From contig DLNM01000041.1 of NCBI GenBank assembly GCA_002479485.1, positions 1 to 27,829 on the forward strand: a stretch of 27,829 nt of DNA. Direction: 5' to 3'. The notes beneath the pieces are model-generated. The model did no database searches, was not told the origin of the DNA, and worked only from the letters and a program-made list of their open reading frames with translations. This DNA is from Firmicutes bacterium UBA7510. Its GTDB lineage: Bacteria > Bacillota > Clostridia > Tissierellales > Sedimentibacteraceae. The translations under genes and the position numbers were made by a program. Position 1 is the stretch's first letter. Each line of letters starts with the position of its first letter. Of the stretch, positions 22,606 to 27,829 are shown piece by piece.

Positions 22606-23535
22606 ATGGGTAACAATTTTATGATAGGAATGGTACATTCTTATGATTTTGCAAGATTTCAACTAGAATTTAAAGATGACTTTTTTGGAATTGAAGCCTG
22701 TATGCTATCAACTGAAGAAGATATTCAAAATTTGCGTAATGAAGCTATAAATAAAAATTTTAAGTATGGAATTCATTATCCATTAAGACGAGGACTAACT
22801 ATTGTAAGAGACGCACTATTTCTATCTCTTGATGATGACATAAAAAGAAATGCTTATGAATTAATTGAGAATGAATTAAAATATATTAAGCAAAAAAGAC
22901 TTACTCCAATATATGTATTGTTCCACTACCCTAAGCCTGTAGTGCTTAGAGATGATTTTGATTTGACCAATTGGAGATTTGACGATAAGTCAGAATATAT
23001 ATTTGAATCTCAATATCCTGAAGATTTATTTATCAAAAATACTGAGGAGTTATTTGAGTGGCTTTCAAAAAAAGGTAAAGAATATAACTTTATACCTGTT
23101 TTAGAGTTTGACGGGTTAAATAAATATGTTATTGAAAGCGACTTTTTAGAAAATCTTTTAGATAAGTATCAGGACATAAAAATGTGTTTAGATATATCAA
23201 GATTACATTATCAACATAAGGTTCAAAAAGATTTTGATGAGGTAGATATAATGAGAAGATTTGCGAAATATTCATATATACTGCATTTATCAAATGTTTG
23301 CTGTGCAAATGAAGAGGTTGGAATAAGCCATTATCCAGTCTTAGAGGATTTAAGAGAAGAGGATGGCTGGGCTCCTATTCCTAAGTATTTAAGGATTATT
23401 AGACACCAAAACCCAGATGTAAGAATATTTTTTGAGCACAGATCCTATTTAATTAACAATGAACAATTAAACAGCTGTTATAATTGGATAGATAGAATTT
23501 GGTTCAAAAAGAAAAGAAGTGAAAAGGCTTATTAA
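22606..23535 (+). CDS. Xylose isomerase-like TIM barrel protein
   Basis: A 309-residue soluble protein of the AP endonuclease 2 / sugar phosphate isomerase-epimerase superfamily. Candidate divalent-metal ligands appear on successive strands: His in LFHYPKP, Glu in VLEFDG, Asp and His in CLDISRLHYQH, His in ILHLSN and Glu/His in FFEHRSY. The length is typical. The superfamily includes sugar isomerases, epimerases and endonuclease IV, and sequence alone does not separate these. Its neighbours (HAD phosphatase, EIIC-EAL) favour carbohydrate metabolism over DNA repair. It starts at the ATG after GGAGGAATGTTTA. Confidence 0.82.
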   Translation: MGNNFMIGMVHSYDFARFQLEFKDDFFGIEACMLSTEEDIQNLRNEAINKNFKYGIHYPLRRGLTIVRDALFLSLDDDIKRNAYELIENELKYIKQKRLTPIYVLFHYPKPVVLRDDFDLTNWRFDDKSEYIFESQYPEDLFIKNTEELFEWLSKKGKEYNFIPVLEFDGLNKYVIESDFLENLLDKYQDIKMCLDISRLHYQHKVQKDFDEVDIMRRFAKYSYILHLSNVCCANEEVGISHYPVLEDLREEDGWAPIPKYLRIIRHQNPDVRIFFEHRSYLINNEQLNSCYNWIDRIWFKKKRSEKAY

Positions 23536-23631
23536 TTTTTTTAGCTGTGAAATGAATAAAATTAAGACTGCGGTTAAGAATAAAACAGTTACGCAAAATT
23601 AGCAAAATTTATATACAAAGGAAGAAAGACA

Positions 23632-24384
23632 ATGGAATTTACACGTGAAAGACAAAATGACGAAACAAGAAAAATTAAGATAACTAAAGATTATTTAATG
23701 CATCCAGATGGTTCTGTATTAATAGAAATGGGCAATACAAAGGTTATTTGTACTGCAATGGTAGAAGAAAAGGTACCTCCTTTTTTAAAGGGAGCAGGTA
23801 AAGGATGGGTCAGTGCAGAGTATTCAATGCTACCTGGCTCAACAGCAACTAGAAAGGGTAGAGATATAAATAAGCTAAAAATTGATGGAAGATCACAAGA
23901 AATACAAAGACTTATAGGCAGAGCTTTAAGAAGTGTTGTAGATTTGTCAAAGTTTGGTGAAAGAACACTGTGGATAGACTGTGATGTAATACAAGCTGAT
24001 GGCGGAACTAGAACAGCTTCTATAACTGGCTCATTCGTAGCTATGGTATTAGCATTTGATAAATTACAAAAGAATGGTTTAATAGATAGAACACCAGTAA
24101 CATCATTTGTTTCAGCAGTAAGTGTTGGAATTGTAAATCAACAGCCATTATTAGATTTATGCTATGTTGAGGATAGCAATGCTAAGGTAGATATGAATGT
24201 TGTTATGACTGATAAGCAAGAATTTGTGGAAATACAAGGTACTGGTGAAGAGGCTCCATTTACACATAAGGAATTCAACGAACTTTTATCACTTGCTTGT
24301 AAAGGCTGTGAAGCCCTAAACAAGGTACAAAGAGAAGTTTTAGGAGAGGAAATTGCCAGTAGGATAGGTGCAAAGAATGAATAG
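23632..24384 (+). CDS. rph: Ribonuclease PH
   Basis: A 250-residue phosphate-dependent 3'-5' exoribonuclease that trims tRNA 3' ends and works as a hexamer. Conserved features are the start around ETRKIKITKDYLMHPDGSVLIEMGNTKVICTAMVEEKVP, the GWVSAEYSMLPGSTATRKGRD phosphate and RNA-binding region, KIDGRSQEIQRLIGRALR, and the catalytic IDCDVIQADGGTRTASITG. It is complete at normal length. GGAAGAAAG precedes the ATG. Its last 8 bases overlap the start of the next gene; the trio rph, rdgB and yfcE is one coupled operon. Confidence 0.97.
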   Translation: MEFTRERQNDETRKIKITKDYLMHPDGSVLIEMGNTKVICTAMVEEKVPPFLKGAGKGWVSAEYSMLPGSTATRKGRDINKLKIDGRSQEIQRLIGRALRSVVDLSKFGERTLWIDCDVIQADGGTRTASITGSFVAMVLAFDKLQKNGLIDRTPVTSFVSAVSVGIVNQQPLLDLCYVEDSNAKVDMNVVMTDKQEFVEIQGTGEEAPFTHKEFNELLSLACKGCEALNKVQREVLGEEIASRIGAKNE

Positions 24385-24979
24385 AAAACTGATATTGTCA
24401 AGTGGCAATGCACACAAAATAAAAGAAATAAAAGAAATATTAAAGGATTTAAATATAGAGATTGTATCAAAGGATGATTTAGGCTTTAAGGATTTAGATG
24501 TTGATGAGGATAAAGATACATTAGAAGGTAATGCATTTAAAAAGGCAGAAGAGTTATCGAAGCTTGTAAATGGTATTGTTATAGCAGATGACACTGGACT
24601 TTTTGTAGATGCATTAAATGGAGCACCGGGAGTATATTCAGCAAGATATTCCGGTGAAAATGCTACAGATAAAGGTAATAATGAATTGCTCTTAAAAAAT
24701 CTGAAAGATGTACCTATGGAAAAGAGAACTGCTTATTTTAAAACATTTATAGCAATTATTTTGGAAGACGGTTTAAAATTAAAGGCAGAGGGTATATGTA
24801 AAGGTAGAATAGGATTTGAAGCGCATGGTACAAATGGTTTTGGTTATGATCCTTTATTCATCGTAGAGGGCTTAGGAAAAAGCTTTGGTGAGATGACTGA
24901 TGAAGAAAAAAATTCTCTAAGCCATAGAGCTAATGCTCTTAGAAATCTTAAAAATGTGTTAGGAGAAGTATTAAATTGA
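24377..24979 (+). CDS. rdgB: XTP/dITP diphosphatase, RdgB/HAM1 family
   Basis: A 200-residue house-cleaning pyrophosphatase that removes deaminated purine nucleotides (XTP, ITP, dITP). Motifs are LSSGNAHKIKEI at the N-terminus, DTLEGNAFKKA, IADDTGLFVDALNGAPGVYSARYSG, the GTNGFGYDPLF loop and LSHRANALRNL at the end. The ATG at 24377 is chosen because AGGTG precedes it by about 8 bases; a GTG 9 bases further out lies within that site. It overlaps rph by 8 bases and yfcE by 4. In B. subtilis the equivalent is ysnA, in the same order. Confidence 0.96.
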   Translation: MNRKLILSSGNAHKIKEIKEILKDLNIEIVSKDDLGFKDLDVDEDKDTLEGNAFKKAEELSKLVNGIVIADDTGLFVDALNGAPGVYSARYSGENATDKGNNELLLKNLKDVPMEKRTAYFKTFIAIILEDGLKLKAEGICKGRIGFEAHGTNGFGYDPLFIVEGLGKSFGEMTDEEKNSLSHRANALRNLKNVLGEVLN

Positions 24980-25452
24980 GAATTTTAGTTTTAAGCGATA
25001 CCCATGGTAACATGGTTGAAACATATCTGGACAGAGTTAATAGTGATGGTAATTTTGATATGTTTATACACTGCGGAGATTGCTGTAAAGATGTACCAAT
25101 AATATCTAAAACAATCAATGTGGACAAATACATAAATGTTAACGGAAACTGTGATAGAGGCATAGATGCCAATGATATTGAGCAGGTGATAATAGGAAAT
25201 AAGAAATTTCTTATAACTCATGGTCATAATTTTGGAGTTAAAAGAGACTTGGAAGAGCTAAAAAGATATGCAGAAAACCAAGATATTGATGTAGTACTTT
25301 TTGGACATACCCATAAGGCACATAGTAAATATGAAAACGGAATTTTATATTTCAACCCAGGAAGTGCATGTCTACCAACCTTTGGCAACTATAGTTATGG
25401 AATATTAACTATTGAAGATGGAAAAGTTTATGATGAGATAATTGAATGGTAA
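24976..25452 (+). CDS. yfcE: YfcE-type metallophosphoesterase
   Basis: A 158-residue calcineurin-like phosphodiesterase of the YfcE/MJ0936 family. The full set of metal motifs is present: LSDTHGN, HCGDC, VNGNCDR, ITHGHNF and FGHTHKA. The C-terminal NPGSACLP segment is also typical. It begins with TTG overlapping the rdgB stop (TTGA), so it depends on translational coupling. The substrate in the cell is unknown; characterised relatives hydrolyse artificial diesters with Mn. It corresponds to ysnB of B. subtilis. Confidence 0.93.
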   Translation: MRILVLSDTHGNMVETYLDRVNSDGNFDMFIHCGDCCKDVPIISKTINVDKYINVNGNCDRGIDANDIEQVIIGNKKFLITHGHNFGVKRDLEELKRYAENQDIDVVLFGHTHKAHSKYENGILYFNPGSACLPTFGNYSYGILTIEDGKVYDEIIEW

Positions 25453-25502
25453 AAAAACAGCTTAGTAGATAATAATAATTCTATCTGCCAAGCTGTTTTT
25501 TA
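25451..25502 (+). terminator. Bidirectional terminator between yfcE and the DUF4173 gene
   Basis: AAAAACAGCTT pairs with AAGCTGTTTTT, with an inner AT-rich stem (TAGATA with TATCTG). T-runs occur on both strands, serving the convergent genes. Confidence 0.88.
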
Positions 25503-25514
25503 TTTTAATTATTG

Positions 25515-27002
25515 CTATTTATCCAAATTTTTAATTTCTAACGCTCGATCACGAGATAAATTGAAGCTTCGCCAATCCTTTGTAAAAGCAGTTTGTGCTT
25601 TGGTTTTCTTAAAATAATCATTAGCTGCTTGTTTTATGTTACTATCCTTATCGTTTAGCAATCTTTCCATCTGTGGTGCTGCATCAGATGAAAGTGTATA
25701 TAAATAGTATACATCTAGATCTTTGCCTTCGTAGTGCATATCTATGTTTTTTCTAGCAATTACATAATCAAGATTTATCACATTGATTGTAAGATAGAAA
25801 ACTAAACAGATAACTGAATAAAAAGCTATAATATTAAATTTTGGTTTAATTATATAATAAAATGTTATCATCAGTCCTATTGATTCGAACATTAAAAATA
25901 TAGTAACTAATAACCTTAACTCTGTAAATCCAAATTCATTATTATATAACATCATTCTATAAAATGATGATATTAAAAGTAGAACAGTTATAGCGCATAA
26001 ATATATCATTAGAGCCTTTACAATCTTGCAAGAAGTATTATTTGAGTTATATATCTTATCCCTTGTAAGATAAATTACTATAAGAATTAACCCTATATTT
26101 ATAAAGCTAAGGAACAATAATTCAAAAAAACCTCTTCGTGCGTATTCTGCATAGGTCAGTCCATTAGGTAAGGAAATGGCTGAAAATGCAGCAGCAAATA
26201 AATATTTAAACTGAATCAATGCAAATATAGTATATATAGTAAGTATTGATATAAGTATTACATTAATAATAACTACATCTCCTTGAGGCTTTAACTCAAT
26301 CTTTTCAATTGCCTCAGGGTTAGCCTCAACTTTGATTTCTTTTTTTCCTTCAAACACTATATAAAATAATCCAAACAAATAAAATCCACAAAGTAACCCT
26401 ACGATTATTTTAAACACTGTTTCGGGACTTACAAAGTTTTCAAATGAGTTAAACAGTATATCAATCTTGCTTTCAAATACTAAATCGGCTGCTGATAGTA
26501 AAAATGTTATAACTATTAAGCAGGGTATTGATATTACAATACCAACTAGTATTTTCTTTGCCAAAATCCTGTTTGGACTGTCTTTTTTACTTTCTATTGA
26601 CCATTTTATAGGTATATTGAAATAAGCCAGAGGTTTAAATACTGTGCACAGTATTTTTTTAATAAAGAGAAAGCCTTGGTTTATTATGCATAAATCATCC
26701 ATAAATAAAAGAATCATAGTGCTATACAGTAAAAATATTACTGCAAAATTTGGTAGATAAAATATAAAGCTGTCGCTTATAAAATATCGCAAAGTTAATA
26801 TAAATATCGGTATAAATAAAAGCAATGCTTTTTTATTTTTTATTTCAGTTCTGTCCTTTATAAGATAAAGAATCATTACAAGCTGTATAGCTGCATATAC
26901 AACGATTCCAATACCTACAAGAGGAACTAATATCAAATAAGCAAAGCTTATTCCAGAAAGTATACCATAAATGATGAGTCTTTTTTTAATTGTATTATCC
27001 AT
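25515..27002 (-). CDS. DUF4173 (DUF4153-type) integral membrane protein
   Basis: A 495-residue protein with about a dozen predicted membrane helices and a soluble C-terminal tail of about 80 residues. The conserved segment YAEYARRGFFELLFLSFIN of DUF4173 lies in the C-terminal half, and a charged cytoplasmic loop (about 218-240, rich in Glu and Lys) splits the helices. The function is unknown. It is the last gene after DUF2975 and an Xre-type regulator on the same strand; the regulator stop is 3 bases before its start and its AGGAGG-like site lies inside the regulator gene, so they are coupled. Confidence 0.88.
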   Translation of the reverse strand: MDNTIKKRLIIYGILSGISFAYLILVPLVGIGIVVYAAIQLVMILYLIKDRTEIKNKKALLLFIPIFILTLRYFISDSFIFYLPNFAVIFLLYSTMILLFMDDLCIINQGFLFIKKILCTVFKPLAYFNIPIKWSIESKKDSPNRILAKKILVGIVISIPCLIVITFLLSAADLVFESKIDILFNSFENFVSPETVFKIIVGLLCGFYLFGLFYIVFEGKKEIKVEANPEAIEKIELKPQGDVVIINVILISILTIYTIFALIQFKYLFAAAFSAISLPNGLTYAEYARRGFFELLFLSFINIGLILIVIYLTRDKIYNSNNTSCKIVKALMIYLCAITVLLLISSFYRMMLYNNEFGFTELRLLVTIFLMFESIGLMITFYYIIKPKFNIIAFYSVICLVFYLTINVINLDYVIARKNIDMHYEGKDLDVYYLYTLSSDAAPQMERLLNDKDSNIKQAANDYFKKTKAQTAFTKDWRSFNLSRDRALEIKNLDK

Positions 27003-27005
27003 ATT

Positions 27006-27215
27006 TTATTCCTCCTCAGAATACTCTATAATGTCACCCGGTTGGCAACCTAATTCCTTACATATTTTTTCTAAGGTAGAAAATCTTATAGCCTTAGCCT
27101 TGTTGTTTTTAAGTATTGATAAATTAGCAGGAGTTAGGTCTATCTTTTCAGCTAGCTCAATTAGCCCGATTTTTCTTTTTGCCATCATTACATCCAAATT
27201 AATTATAATAGACAT
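27006..27215 (-). CDS. Small Xre/Cro-type transcriptional regulator
   Basis: A 69-residue protein that is essentially a single helix-turn-helix domain: LDVMMAKRKIGLIELAEKIDLTPANLSILKNNKAKAIRFSTLEKICKELGCQPGDIIEY. This is the YozG-like group that typically sits beside DUF2975 membrane proteins. GGAGGT precedes the ATG. It is expected to bind DNA as a dimer, and dyads at the DUF2975 promoter (27702-27721 and 27735-27750) are candidate sites. The membrane partner may sequester or modulate it (inference). Confidence 0.92.
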   Translation of the reverse strand: MSIIINLDVMMAKRKIGLIELAEKIDLTPANLSILKNNKAKAIRFSTLEKICKELGCQPGDIIEYSEEE

Positions 27216-27227
27216 TTTGTTACCTCC

Positions 27228-27680
27228 TTATATAGTTAAGTCATTATCTTCTTTAAATTTCACCGCCTGAACAAATAAATCCCTTAAAGTAAGACAGAAA
27301 AGTCCAGCAACTAAAAAAACAAGTACAATTATAACTGTTGCAGGTGTAAACCAGTATATTAGCTTAAATATATATATTGCTGAAATAATAAAGGCTGCAA
27401 TCGCCATTTTTTTTAAGTAAATTGTATTTTCTATAACAAATGGATTTCCGCTTGTTAATGTTTTAAAAGTCTTTTTTAGTTGTAAAATAATATAGACTGC
27501 GCATGCACCGGATAATAATAAAGTAATAATTGTCGGTACAATTAAGTTTTCGCTTAAATTTAAATTTTTAATTATTTTAGAAGTGACAAAAGGTACTAAA
27601 ATAACTGTTACTATTCCTAAGTAAAAAAACATATCTACTACTGTTTTAGTAAGCTTATTTATAAAGCTTGTTTTATACAT
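27228..27680 (-). CDS. DUF2975 membrane protein
   Basis: A 150-residue protein with four predicted helices (about 15-35, 45-65, 88-108 and 113-135). The cytoplasmic LKKTFKTLTSGNPFVIENTIYLKKMAI segment between helices 2 and 3 is the DUF2975 hallmark. It is followed after 12 bases by the Xre-type gene. Such pairs are widespread in Firmicutes, and the membrane protein is thought to work with the regulator, though no mechanism can be read from sequence. GGAGGT precedes the ATG. Confidence 0.92.
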   Translation of the reverse strand: MYKTSFINKLTKTVVDMFFYLGIVTVILVPFVTSKIIKNLNLSENLIVPTIITLLLSGACAVYIILQLKKTFKTLTSGNPFVIENTIYLKKMAIAAFIISAIYIFKLIYWFTPATVIIVLVFLVAGLFCLTLRDLFVQAVKFKEDNDLTI

Positions 27681-27709
27681 AATAAACCTCCAAATATTTT
27701 GATAGTATC

Positions 27710-27737
27710 ATTATATACTATAAAACATATTTGTCAA
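27710..27737 (-). promoter_or_regulatory. Promoter of the DUF2975-Xre-DUF4173 operon
   Basis: On the minus strand, a perfect TTGACA (complement of 27732-27737) and a perfect TATAAT (complement of 27710-27715) have a 16-base spacer. CAATAAATATTTATTG (27735-27750, perfect palindrome) overlaps the -35, and ATAGTAT/ATACTAT (27702-27708 and 27715-27721) flanks the -10. Confidence 0.8.
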
Positions 27738-27829
27738 TAAATATTTATTGAATAACAATAATAAATTATTATTAATTAATAATATATATAGTATAACATA
27801 AATATATATGTGATTTACTATTGTAAAAA

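Noticed and set aside
22606..23535. Endonuclease IV
   Set aside because: The TIM-barrel superfamily matches, but the conserved endonuclease IV motifs and length pattern are not evident, and the neighbours point to sugar metabolism.

Overview
The window looks like chromosome of a low-GC, AT-rich member of the Clostridia. The evidence is the base composition, AGGAGG-type ribosome sites with frequent TTG and GTG starts, a sporulation lipoprotein of the GerM type, methionine gamma-lyase, DUF6323/DUF6179 proteins, and a PTS EIIC-EAL fusion. A spore-forming anaerobe near the Peptostreptococcaceae or related families is plausible; genus cannot be fixed from sequence alone. I see no rRNA, tRNA, insertion sequence, prophage or CRISPR array.

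Layout. 1-3.9 kb: a hypothetical protein with faint zinc-dependent phospholipase C-like traits (-), an AGCS sodium/amino-acid symporter (-), a GerM-type lipoprotein (+) and a small membrane protein (-). 4.0-5.8 kb: back-to-back promoters and a translationally coupled DUF6323-DUF6179 pair (+). 5.9-8.8 kb: a sulfur amino-acid locus with a cupin (+), methionine gamma-lyase (-) and a divergent LysR regulator (+); cupin and LysR share a tandem-hairpin mRNA leader. 8.8-12.85 kb: a TPP-riboswitch-controlled operon thiM-thiE-thiD-thiC plus a small membrane ORF. It supports HMP synthesis, thiazole salvage and coupling to thiamine phosphate; no thiazole synthesis genes are present here. 12.86-15.26 kb: a TetR-ABC ATPase-permease operon (-) under two copies of a palindromic operator. 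15.3-17.15 kb: a chemoreceptor (-) with a long structured leader ending in a terminator-like hairpin.

17.15-17.68 kb is a non-coding stretch with a cluster of four 11-bp palindromes ahead of an Smr-less MutS2-like ATPase (17.7-19.6 kb, +). 19.7-23.5 kb: a PTS EIIC-EAL fusion protein, then a HAD phosphatase and a xylose-isomerase-like TIM barrel protein. 23.6-25.45 kb: rph-rdgB-yfcE with overlapping ends, closed by a bidirectional terminator. 25.5-27.7 kb (-): DUF2975 membrane protein, small Xre-type regulator and DUF4173 membrane protein.

The items I find most worth following are RNA and DNA regulatory structures rather than a new protein system: the repeated tandem-hairpin leader with compensatory changes between copies, the palindrome array at 17.51-17.57 kb, and the chemoreceptor leader. 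Next come the EIIC-EAL fusion, the Smr-less MutS2 paralog, and the separation by about 20 kb of the GerM gene from rph-rdgB-yfcE, which are neighbours in Bacillus subtilis.
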